Assembly (NCBI RefSeq): GCF_019633745.1
Contig: NZ_CP037968.1
Coordinates: 2,300,789 to 2,364,788 of the forward strand
Length of the DNA stretch: 64,000 bases
Source of the DNA: Methanofollis formosanus
Lineage (GTDB): Archaea; Halobacteriota; Methanomicrobia; Methanomicrobiales; Methanofollaceae
Reading direction: 5' to 3'
The notes under the pieces are model-generated. The model was not told where the DNA came from, searched no databases, and worked only from the letters and a program-made list of their open reading frames with translations. How positions within the stretch are numbered: position 1 is the stretch's first letter; each line of letters starts with the position of its first letter. Position numbers and translations under genes: made by a program. Positions 33,982 through 42,085 of this stretch are shown in pieces.

Positions 33982-35246
33982 AGTTATCAATCGTCGGTTG
34001 TGGTTATGTCGGCACGGTGACCGGTGTCTGTTTCGCAGACCTGGGTCATGATATCACGTTTTATGATCTCGATGAGAAGAAGCTCGCCCTCCTTGGTGCC
34101 GGGAAGGCCCCTATCTTTGAACCCTCCCTTGAAGAACTGATCCGAAGAAACCAGCATCGCTTCACCACGACCTCAGATCTCACCGGTGCTGTTCATGATA
34201 CAGACCTCACCTTCGTCTGTGTCGGCACTCCGTCACAGGAGGATGGTTCGATCGACCTGAGCTATGTCCTGTCTGCATGTTCTGCAATCGGAAAAACGCT
34301 GAAAAATCTTCCTGACTTCCACCCGGTGATCATCAAGAGCACCGTCTTTCCGGGCAGCACCGGAGGGTCGATCTGTTCGGTCCTTGAGAAAAAGTCTGAT
34401 AAAAAGGCATATGTGGACTTCGGACTTGGTTCAAATCCTGAGTTTCTGCGAGAAGGCACTGCCGTTCCTGACTTCTGTACGCCTGACCGTATCGTGCTCG
34501 GTGCGGATGATGAGAGAACGATGGGAGCGCTCCGATCTCTCTATACCCCGTTTGAATGCCCGAAGATCGAGACGGCGATCCGAACTGCGGAGATGATCAA
34601 GTACGCCAGCAACGCTTTCCTTGCCACAAAGATCAGCTTTGCGAACGAGATCGGCAACCTCGCAAAAAAACTCGGGATCGATTCAGAAAAGGTCTTTGAG
34701 GGTGTCGGCCTCGACCGTCGGATCGGCCCGGCCTTCTTCGGGACAGGGATCGGCTTTGGCGGTTCGTGTTTCCCCAAGGATGTCCGCGCTCTGATCGCGG
34801 GTGCAAAGGACTATGATGAGCACCTCAGGATCCTCCCTGCGGTGCTGCAGGTCAATGAGGGTCAGCCCCTCGTTGTGGTCAGGTTGCTCCAGAAATACCT
34901 TCCTGACCTGAGAGGAAGGAAGATCGGTGTTCTTGGCCTGGCCTTCAAGCCCGATACCGACGATGTCAGGGAGAGCCGGGCGATCCCGATCATCAGACAG
35001 GTGCTCGACGCCGGGGCCGAGGTCATCGCCTACGACCCTCTGGCGATGGAAAATTTTGCCTCTCTTTTCTCGGAGATCACGTATGCCCCCTCGGCAGAGG
35101 CTGTCCTCTCGGCGGAGGCCGTCCTGATCACGACCGCGTGGGAGGAGTTTGAGCACCTGGACTATCACGGGACGATCGTTATCGATGGTCGCCGTGTCGC
35201 CGCGGCTTCCCGGGACGCAAGAGTCTATGAGGGGGTGTGCTGGTGA
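33978..35246 (+). CDS. ugd: UDP-glucose 6-dehydrogenase
   Basis: 422 residues. 'LSIVGCGYVGTVTGVCFADL' NAD-binding loop, 'IIKSTVFPGST', 'SNPEFLREGTAV', catalytic cysteine in 'GIGFGGSCFPKDVRAL', and the UDP-binding C-terminal 'IGVLGLAFKPDTDDVRES'. The GGSCFPKD context is diagnostic for UDP-glucose dehydrogenase. It makes UDP-glucuronate, with substrate UDP-glucose supplied by the next gene, galU. Confidence 0.93.
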   Translation: MKLSIVGCGYVGTVTGVCFADLGHDITFYDLDEKKLALLGAGKAPIFEPSLEELIRRNQHRFTTTSDLTGAVHDTDLTFVCVGTPSQEDGSIDLSYVLSACSAIGKTLKNLPDFHPVIIKSTVFPGSTGGSICSVLEKKSDKKAYVDFGLGSNPEFLREGTAVPDFCTPDRIVLGADDERTMGALRSLYTPFECPKIETAIRTAEMIKYASNAFLATKISFANEIGNLAKKLGIDSEKVFEGVGLDRRIGPAFFGTGIGFGGSCFPKDVRALIAGAKDYDEHLRILPAVLQVNEGQPLVVVRLLQKYLPDLRGRKIGVLGLAFKPDTDDVRESRAIPIIRQVLDAGAEVIAYDPLAMENFASLFSEITYAPSAEAVLSAEAVLITTAWEEFEHLDYHGTIVIDGRRVAAASRDARVYEGVCW

Positions 35247-36169
35247 AAGGAGTTACAAAAGCGGTCATCCCGGCGGCAGGGCTTGGCACCCGCTTTCTCC
35301 CTGCCACCAAGTCGATGCCCAAGGAGATGCTCCCCCTCATCGACCGGCCGGTGATCCAGTACGTCGTCGAAGAGGCGGTGAACTCAGGGATCGACGACCT
35401 CATCATCATCACCGGGAGGGGGAAGCGGGCGATCGAGGACTATTTCGACGACTCGCCAGAACTGGAGATGCACCTGCGGCAGCATCGGAAGACTGATCAG
35501 CTCAGGTGTATCCAGGGCATCTCCTCCCTCATCGATATCCACTATATCCGCCAGAAAGAGCCCCTTGGGCTGGGAGATGCGATCATGCGGGCCGAAAAAC
35601 ACATCGGCGACGAACCCTTCGCCATCCTCCTCGGCGACGACATCATCCAGAACCATACGCCCTGCACCAGACAGTTGATCGAGATCTTCTGTCAGAAGGG
35701 GACGTCGGTGATCGCCGTCGAGGAGGTTTCTGATGAGAAGGTTGGCAGCTATGGGATCATTCAGGGGACGAAAGTGAGTCCGTCCCTCATGCAGATCGAC
35801 GACATTGTTGAGAAACCACGGCTCGAAGATGCTCCATCCCGGATCGGCGCCATCGGGCGGTATGTGTTCACCCCTCAGATCTTTGACTGTCTGGACGAGA
35901 CCCTGCGGGGTGTAGGAAACGAGATCCAGCTCACCGATGCGATCCGCATCCTGCTGCAGCAGCAGGATGTCTATGCCTATACATTCGAGGGGAAGAGGTA
36001 TGACACCGGCGACAAGTGTGGGTATATCGAGGCGATCATCGATTTCGCCCTTGAAAATGATGATACCCGGCACGCTGTCCTTCAACACCTCGGATCAGTG
36101 CTGCGGCGCACTGCCGATGGGATGTCGGTTTCTGAAAACGTGGAGAGTGAGGGATGTCAAAGATTGTGA
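35243..36169 (+). CDS. galU: UTP-glucose-1-phosphate uridylyltransferase
   Basis: 308 residues. 'KAVIPAAGLGTRFLPATKS' with 'MPKEMLPLIDRPVIQYVVEE', then 'KEPLGLGDAI', 'FAILLGDDII', 'DIVEKP' and 'GYIEA': the complete GalU pattern. GTG at 35243 is preferred (GAGGGGG about 8 bases upstream) over GTG at 35237. Overlaps the ends of ugd and of the following epimerase gene, so tightly coupled. Confidence 0.92.
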   Translation: MKGVTKAVIPAAGLGTRFLPATKSMPKEMLPLIDRPVIQYVVEEAVNSGIDDLIIITGRGKRAIEDYFDDSPELEMHLRQHRKTDQLRCIQGISSLIDIHYIRQKEPLGLGDAIMRAEKHIGDEPFAILLGDDIIQNHTPCTRQLIEIFCQKGTSVIAVEEVSDEKVGSYGIIQGTKVSPSLMQIDDIVEKPRLEDAPSRIGAIGRYVFTPQIFDCLDETLRGVGNEIQLTDAIRILLQQQDVYAYTFEGKRYDTGDKCGYIEAIIDFALENDDTRHAVLQHLGSVLRRTADGMSVSENVESEGCQRL

Positions 36170-37128
36170 TCACCGGCGGGGCCGGTTTTATCGGCTCGCA
36201 TCTTGCCGAGGCGCTGGTCTCTGATCACGAGGTCGTCATCATCGACAACCTGGACGACTACTATTCTCCTGCCTTGAAGCGGAGGAACCTTGACTGCGTC
36301 ATGGCGAAGGGTGACGCCATCTTTGTCAGGGGTGATATCACTGACCTCGCGTTTGTCAGGAGCGTCATCGACGATACCGTCGATTATGTCTACCACGAGG
36401 CTGCCCAGGCCGGGGTCAGGATCTCTGTCCGGGATCCTTTCAAACCGAACACCGTCAATGTGACCGGCACCCTCAACGTGCTCACGGCCGCACGGGATGC
36501 CGGGGTGAAGCGGGTGATCAACGCTTCCTCTTCCTCGGTGTACGGCACGGTGCAGTACCTCCCCTTTGATGAGAACCATCCTACCATACCGGTCTCCCCG
36601 TACGGCATCTCGAAGCTCGCCGCCGAGCACTACTGCCGGATCTTCTACGAGGTCTATGGGCTCCCGGCCGTTTCCCTTCGGTACTTCACAGTCTATGGCC
36701 CGAGGATGCGCCCTGACCTTGCGATCTCCATCTTCACTCGAAAGATGCTCAAGAACGAACCGATCACGGTCTATGGCGACGGCGAGCAGACCCGCGACTT
36801 CACCTTTATCGACGACATCGTGAAGGCGAACTTGAACCTCTTGAAGACTGGTGCTGCTGATGGGTATGCGATGAATGTCGGCGGCGGCCAGCGGATCACG
36901 TTGAACGACCTGATCGCTCTGATCCGGGAGATCACGGGGAGTGCGTCTGAGGTGGTGTATTCTCAGAGGCAGAAGGGAGATGCGGAGCATACGCTCGCGG
37001 AGATCTCCCTTGCCGGGAAATTGATTGGATACAGACCTGAGGTCTCCATCGGGGGAGGTCTGGGCAGGTTTATCGAGTGGTACAGGGGGGAAGTGAGATG
37101 GGTGCCTTCAATGCCTGCAGGCTTCTGA
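36154..37128 (+). CDS. NAD-dependent nucleotide-sugar epimerase (possibly UDP-glucuronate 4-epimerase)
   Basis: 324 residues, extended SDR: 'ITGGAGFIGSHLAEAL', 'DNLDDYYSPALKRRNL', 'NASSSSVYG', 'SPYGISKLAAEHY' (Tyr and Lys of the active site), 'RYFTVYGPRMRPDLA' and 'DGEQTRDFTFIDD'. The 'DDYYSPALKRRNL' and 'VYGPRMRPD' variants resemble UDP-glucuronate epimerases, fitting the adjacent ugd; UDP-glucose or UDP-GlcNAc epimerase cannot be excluded. It overlaps the next gene by 31 bases. Confidence 0.85.
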   Translation: MSKIVITGGAGFIGSHLAEALVSDHEVVIIDNLDDYYSPALKRRNLDCVMAKGDAIFVRGDITDLAFVRSVIDDTVDYVYHEAAQAGVRISVRDPFKPNTVNVTGTLNVLTAARDAGVKRVINASSSSVYGTVQYLPFDENHPTIPVSPYGISKLAAEHYCRIFYEVYGLPAVSLRYFTVYGPRMRPDLAISIFTRKMLKNEPITVYGDGEQTRDFTFIDDIVKANLNLLKTGAADGYAMNVGGGQRITLNDLIALIREITGSASEVVYSQRQKGDAEHTLAEISLAGKLIGYRPEVSIGGGLGRFIEWYRGEVRWVPSMPAGF

Positions 37129-38378
37129 TGCAGGCCCGAAAGAACCAGTGGCTCAAACCCTCTGAACTGGAGGAGTTGCAGGCGAAACGGCTAAGGGCGA
37201 TGGTCAGGCATGCCTATGAGAATACGGAGTTCTACCATTGCAAGTTCAAGAATGCGGGGATCAGGCCTGAGGATATCAGAACCGTCGATGACCTCGAAAA
37301 AGTTCCTTTTACCACCAAGGATGAGCTCCGAAAAAATAGCACCGGTTCTATGATAGCACGAGGCGTGGACCTGGGCAGATGTCTGGTCACCGAGACCAGC
37401 GGGTCAACCGGTATCCCCACCAGGGTGGTCTATGATTCGCCTGCCAATGACTTCAGTAAGGCGATCAATTTACGCTCTCATATTGAGAACGGGTTGACTC
37501 CTACAAGTAAGTGGACGATCTTTGGGGATCCTCATCATTTTCCGAAGCCCACATGGTTCCAGAAATTCGGGATTTTCAGTCCCCGCTGGATCTCTGTCTT
37601 CGATCCGGTTGAAAAACAACTGGAATTCCTCCAGAAATTCAAACCTGATGTCCTTGGTGGGTACACTTCGTCGATAGTGCTGTTGGCCCGGGCGATCGAG
37701 GAGAGGGGCATTGAAGGTATTACTCCAAAGGCGGTTATCGGTACATCTGAGTTGCTCGATCCAGGTACTCGAGAGTACATCGACGCAGTCTTTCATATCA
37801 GGATGATTGACCACTTTGGCTGTGTCGAACTGAACCGGACTGCCTGGGAGTGCGGCGAGCATGCCGGATATCACATCGATGTTGATGCGGTTGTCATGGA
37901 GTTTGTCCGTGGTGGAAAGGCCGTTGCTCCAGGTGAACGTGGAGAGATTGTCTACACAGGCCTGTACAATTATGCCATGCCCCTCATTCGCTATAATATT
38001 GAGGATATCGGGGTGCCGGCCGACGAATTGTGCCCATGCGGGCGCGGCCTCCCTCTCATGAAGATCATTGAAGGGCGGTCCGACTCGTTTATGCAGACGC
38101 CTGACGGGAGGATCTTTGCAGCCATGATATGGGAACCCCTGATGAGGAGGATTCCAGGAATTACAATGTTCAAGGCGATTCAGGAGAGGGAGGATCTCAT
38201 CAGGATCCTGGTTGTCGGGGACGAAGTCTACTCTGCGGCCACCGCCAGGCAGATTGTGCATGATGTACAGGAGGTCATGGGTGAGGAGGTGCGTGTTGAT
38301 GTTGAGGTGGTTGAGGAGATCCCGAGGGATCCTTCAGGGAAGGTCAGGTGTGCCGTTTCGAAGGTAGGTATGATATGA
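37098..38378 (+). CDS. Phenylacetate-CoA ligase/CapK-like adenylate-forming enzyme
   Basis: 426 residues from the ATG at 37098 behind GGGGGGAAGTGAG. Adenylating-enzyme motifs: 'TETSGSTGIPTRVVY' (P-loop-like), 'TSELLDP', 'FGCVELNRTAWEC', 'GEIVYTGLYNYAMPLIRYNI' and 'VEEIPRDPSGKVRCAV' near the end with the Lys. The family includes PaaK, coenzyme F390 synthetase and capsule-locus CapK. In a uronic-acid operon it may activate a carboxylate as an acyl-adenylate, but the substrate is unknown. Stop overlaps the ATP-grasp start (ATGA). Confidence 0.85.
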   Translation: MGAFNACRLLMQARKNQWLKPSELEELQAKRLRAMVRHAYENTEFYHCKFKNAGIRPEDIRTVDDLEKVPFTTKDELRKNSTGSMIARGVDLGRCLVTETSGSTGIPTRVVYDSPANDFSKAINLRSHIENGLTPTSKWTIFGDPHHFPKPTWFQKFGIFSPRWISVFDPVEKQLEFLQKFKPDVLGGYTSSIVLLARAIEERGIEGITPKAVIGTSELLDPGTREYIDAVFHIRMIDHFGCVELNRTAWECGEHAGYHIDVDAVVMEFVRGGKAVAPGERGEIVYTGLYNYAMPLIRYNIEDIGVPADELCPCGRGLPLMKIIEGRSDSFMQTPDGRIFAAMIWEPLMRRIPGITMFKAIQEREDLIRILVVGDEVYSAATARQIVHDVQEVMGEEVRVDVEVVEEIPRDPSGKVRCAVSKVGMI

Positions 38379-39526
38379 AACAGATGATCTCTGATAATAC
38401 GAGGGAGTATATCTTCAACTCGTTCAATAGGATAAAACTGTGGGCGAATAATCAGATATATAAGCATAAGATTCGGGAGATATCACGTCAAAATCCTGGG
38501 TGCTCTGCAATAACCGATAAAAATTATCTGGAACATGTCAAGTATTGGAAGGCTCAGGGATTCAAGGATGTTGATCGGAGATGGTATCTGTTCTATAGGA
38601 ATTGCTCAGGCATAGATGATGTCAGGTATGTTCCTGAAAATATCTATTATAACAAGATCGAACCAAATTTGAATAACCAATATCTGTCATTTGGGTACGC
38701 AGATAAGAACTTTTATGAAAGACGTTATAATCCCGATCTATTTCCAGAGACGATACTCCGGTGTATTAATGGAATCTTCTATGACAGATTTTACAATAAG
38801 ATTGATGAAAATGACTCTCACTCCATCTTGGATGACTGTGGCGCCGAAGAGTGTGTATTAAAACCCACAATTGACTCAGGTGGAGGAAGAGGGGTTCAGA
38901 TTGCGAGGATCGATAGGGGAGAAATTTTTGATGCACAGAGTCGAAAGATCTCATTCAATGATCGAGTACATTTTTACGGAGGTAATTTTGTAATCCAGCA
39001 TAAGATCGAACAGAATGAGTTCTTTGCCCGATTTCATAGTGATTCGATAAACACAATGAAATTGTATACATACTACTCTGAGCATTCTGATGAGGCTTAT
39101 GTCTTAAAATCAGTGTTGAGAATGGGTATCAACAATCGATTTATGGATAATCAGGGTGCGGGGGGGATATCCTGTGGTATATGCCCTGATGGAAGACTGA
39201 ATTCTTTTGCTTATGATAAATATGGATATACGTGCTGTGAACATCCCAATTCTAAAATGAGCTTTGAAGATAAAGTCGTTCCAAACTTCAGTGAAGCGAT
39301 CAATGTCGCAAAAAGAATTCAAAACTCGAACCATCATTTCCGTGTATTGGGTATAGATATGTATGTTGATAGAAAAGGAAATACCAGGATCCTTGAAATC
39401 AATACGAAAAATAATGAAATAAATTTTCACCAGTTATATGGGGGTTCTCTTTTTGGAGATTTTACTGAGGAGGTTATTGAGATCTCAAAGAAACAGGTGA
39501 ATAGGGATCGTATACTGTGGTATTGA
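38375..39526 (+). CDS. ATP-grasp protein of the sugar-transfer-associated type
   Basis: 383 residues. 'ECVLKPTIDSGGGRGVQIAR' is the ATP-grasp lysine and glycine-rich loop, 'FVIQHKIEQNEF' the nucleotide-binding strand, and 'FRVLGIDMYVDRKGNTRILEINTKNN' the metal-binding Asp/Glu/Asn. The overall look matches the ATP-grasp family found in surface-polysaccharide loci, presumed to form an amide or ester on a sugar or on a cell-wall component. It is more AT-rich than the preceding genes. Coupled translation with the PaaK-like ligase suggests one pathway step. Confidence 0.75.
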   Translation: MKQMISDNTREYIFNSFNRIKLWANNQIYKHKIREISRQNPGCSAITDKNYLEHVKYWKAQGFKDVDRRWYLFYRNCSGIDDVRYVPENIYYNKIEPNLNNQYLSFGYADKNFYERRYNPDLFPETILRCINGIFYDRFYNKIDENDSHSILDDCGAEECVLKPTIDSGGGRGVQIARIDRGEIFDAQSRKISFNDRVHFYGGNFVIQHKIEQNEFFARFHSDSINTMKLYTYYSEHSDEAYVLKSVLRMGINNRFMDNQGAGGISCGICPDGRLNSFAYDKYGYTCCEHPNSKMSFEDKVVPNFSEAINVAKRIQNSNHHFRVLGIDMYVDRKGNTRILEINTKNNEINFHQLYGGSLFGDFTEEVIEISKKQVNRDRILWY

Positions 39527-39617
39527 TCCATATTATTCCGGGAGGATCTGTCTATGCCGTGTATAAATGCTCCTGATCTGGTTTCAGCACGATCAACGTC
39601 CATTATCGGGGGATATC

Positions 39618-40820
39618 ATGAGAATCGGGTTTTTTACTGAAATATTTCCATATCATTGCAGTTTGGATGAGAATAATATTAGAGAAGCTAATAATGCCCG
39701 TTTTAGTGGAGGCATCGGTAATGTTGTCTACAACCTCCTCCTGCAGATGTCGAAAAAGGGACATGAAATCTATGTTTTTACCACCGCTGCTATGGGAGAA
39801 GAAACTTCAGTAGAAAAGCATGAGAATGTAACTGTTGTGAGATATAAGCCCCATTTTAAAGTAAGTTCATCCCCTGTTGTATTGGATTATCTCTATTCGG
39901 GTTTTATTTTTGATCTTGACCTGGATATTGTTCATGCCCATATCGGGAACCCTATTGCTTCTCTTGGAGGAGCTCTGTATACTAAGAGACGGAGAGTTCC
40001 TTTTGTTATAACCTATCATGAGGATATGACCGGGGGGTACGGTGGCTTGCTCAGGAGAACGGCGGTATGGTTTCTGAATACTTTTGTTGTAGATCATATC
40101 CTTTCTCAGGCTGATGTTGTCATTACCCCGTCTGAGTATTATATCGAGAGATCAACCCACCTGAAGAGAATAAAGGAGAAAGTTCAGAGTATCCCCAACG
40201 GCATAATCCTCGAAGACTATCAGCGAAAGTATTCGAAAAGAGAGAGCAGGGACATCTTACATTTGCCACAGGAAGAGAAGATTGTACTCTTTGTTGGGAG
40301 TCTCACTCCAAGGAAGGCCCCGGATGTTCTTGTTAAGGCGATGCGTCTTGTTTTGAGAGATTGTCCTGATAGCCGATTACTCTTTGTTGGGGATGGATAT
40401 TATCGAAATGAATTAGAGACTCTGGCAGAAGAGTACGGCATCCTGGATCAGATCGCATTCATGGGTTTCGTTGATGACGACACTAAAAAGTTGTGCTATT
40501 CGGCATCTGATATTTTTGTCCTCCCGTCACGATCAGAAGGATTTGGCATAGTATTGCTGGAGGCTTCGGCTTATGGTTTGCCCCTTGTTGTGAGTGACCT
40601 TGAGGTTTTTCGCTCTGTTGTAAAAGATGGTTATAATGGTGTTTTTACCGAAAAAGAGAATGAGAATGATCTTGCATCAAAAATTATATATTTGATAAAA
40701 AATATTGATTTCCGAAATGATATGGGAGGGTATGCGGGGAAAAAGGTGCAGGACTTCCGCTGGGATAGTGTTGCTGATGAGACTTTGAAATTGTATATTG
40801 ATGTAATGAGAAAAATTTAA
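39618..40820 (+). CDS. Glycosyltransferase family 4
   Basis: 400 residues from the ATG at 39618 behind GGGGGATATC. 'IGFFTEIFPYHCSLDENN', 'GGIGNVVYNLLLQMSKKGHE', 'IVHAHIGNPIASLGG', donor-site 'VLFVGSLTPRKAPDVLVKA', 'LLFVGDGYYRNEL' and 'SEGFGIVLLEASAYGLPLV' (E-x7-E). AT-rich relative to ugd/galU. Sugar specificity unknown. Confidence 0.87.
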   Translation: MRIGFFTEIFPYHCSLDENNIREANNARFSGGIGNVVYNLLLQMSKKGHEIYVFTTAAMGEETSVEKHENVTVVRYKPHFKVSSSPVVLDYLYSGFIFDLDLDIVHAHIGNPIASLGGALYTKRRRVPFVITYHEDMTGGYGGLLRRTAVWFLNTFVVDHILSQADVVITPSEYYIERSTHLKRIKEKVQSIPNGIILEDYQRKYSKRESRDILHLPQEEKIVLFVGSLTPRKAPDVLVKAMRLVLRDCPDSRLLFVGDGYYRNELETLAEEYGILDQIAFMGFVDDDTKKLCYSASDIFVLPSRSEGFGIVLLEASAYGLPLVVSDLEVFRSVVKDGYNGVFTEKENENDLASKIIYLIKNIDFRNDMGGYAGKKVQDFRWDSVADETLKLYIDVMRKI

Positions 40821-40964
40821 CGAGGGGGAAACGGTGGAAAATAATTTGTCTCTCTCGTTTTGATTTATCATAAATATCTCGCTAGGAGAGTTTAATAAAT
40901 CAATTCAAGGGATCGAAATGAGTTACGCCTTTGGAACATCCGCCTCCATGTGGGGATATCTGTA

Positions 40965-42083
40965 ATGAACAGATTGAACATTGGCATAATCACTTTTCCG
41001 CAAAATAAAACTCATGTAACTCCATTGTATAATCTGGCAAGGATAATCAGTTGCCTTGCAGATCAAGTCTATGTTATAACGGGGAACGTAGGAGGCGAGG
41101 TTGCAAAAAAGTTAGAAAAACCCCACGTTCGACTAATTCGCTATAATTACAACCCCAATAAGATCATTAGAATCTATAATCATGCTATGATTCAACTGAA
41201 GACGACTTTTCTCATGACAAAACTATCAAAAAAAGTTGATATCTGGATTTTGATTGGTGGAGAATTAATGATTTTGCCAATCATGTTGACAAAAATAACT
41301 CGGATACCTCTGATTATATTTATTGATGGAAATGCGTTGAATATCGCAAGATCGAATAATGATCCGTTGTTAAAGCCGATGACCATGATATTTATGCTTG
41401 GTTATACTATTGTAGACAATATCGGCTTATATTCTCCCGCCCTAATTTCCGCCTGTAATCTCAAAAATTACAGTGAAAAAATCCATATTGTCTGTCACCA
41501 CTCCGTTAACTTTGAAAAATTTGCTGCCGTCACTCCTCTCTCCGATCGCCCGCTCCTCATTGGATACATTGGTCGGTTAAGTGTGGAAAAAGGTGTCCAG
41601 AACTTTGCCCGGGCTCTCCCTGCTATTCTCAGCAACCGGCAGAACCTCAGCGTGCTCATCGGTGGGGAGGGGAAATTGAAAGAGGCGATTGAGAGCTCCT
41701 TGCAAGAAAATGGACTCACCAACCGTGTTGACCTCGCCGGATGGATCTCTCATGAAGACCTTCCAGAATACCTGAATCAACTGCGCCTCCTCGTACTTCC
41801 GTCATACTCCGAAGGGCTCCCCAACATCATGCTTGAGGCCATGGCCTGCGGAATACCGGTGCTTGCAACGCCGGTAGGGGCGATACCGGATGTCGTCGTA
41901 GACGGGGAGACAGGATTCATCATGGAGGACAACTCCCCCGAGTGCATTGAGGAGAATGTGTTGAGGGCATTGAGCTCACCGGCGTTGGAGCAGATCGCAG
42001 AGAATGGGAAGCGATTTGTGATGGAGAATTTCACGTTTGAGCATGTGGTCGCCAGGTGGAAGGAAGTGATCGAGGGGGTATAG
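40965..42083 (+). CDS. Glycosyltransferase family 4
   Basis: 372 residues from the ATG at 40965 (GGGGATATC upstream, the same leader element as the previous gene). The N-terminal half is AT-rich and divergent; the C-terminal half, from about 41520, is GC-richer with 'LIGYIGRLSVEKGVQNF', 'VLIGGEGKLKEAIE' and 'SEGLPNIMLEAMACGIPVLA'. The abrupt composition change inside the gene suggests a recombinant transferase with an exchanged acceptor domain. Confidence 0.85.
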   Translation: MNRLNIGIITFPQNKTHVTPLYNLARIISCLADQVYVITGNVGGEVAKKLEKPHVRLIRYNYNPNKIIRIYNHAMIQLKTTFLMTKLSKKVDIWILIGGELMILPIMLTKITRIPLIIFIDGNALNIARSNNDPLLKPMTMIFMLGYTIVDNIGLYSPALISACNLKNYSEKIHIVCHHSVNFEKFAAVTPLSDRPLLIGYIGRLSVEKGVQNFARALPAILSNRQNLSVLIGGEGKLKEAIESSLQENGLTNRVDLAGWISHEDLPEYLNQLRLLVLPSYSEGLPNIMLEAMACGIPVLATPVGAIPDVVVDGETGFIMEDNSPECIEENVLRALSSPALEQIAENGKRFVMENFTFEHVVARWKEVIEGV

Positions 42084-42085
42084 AG

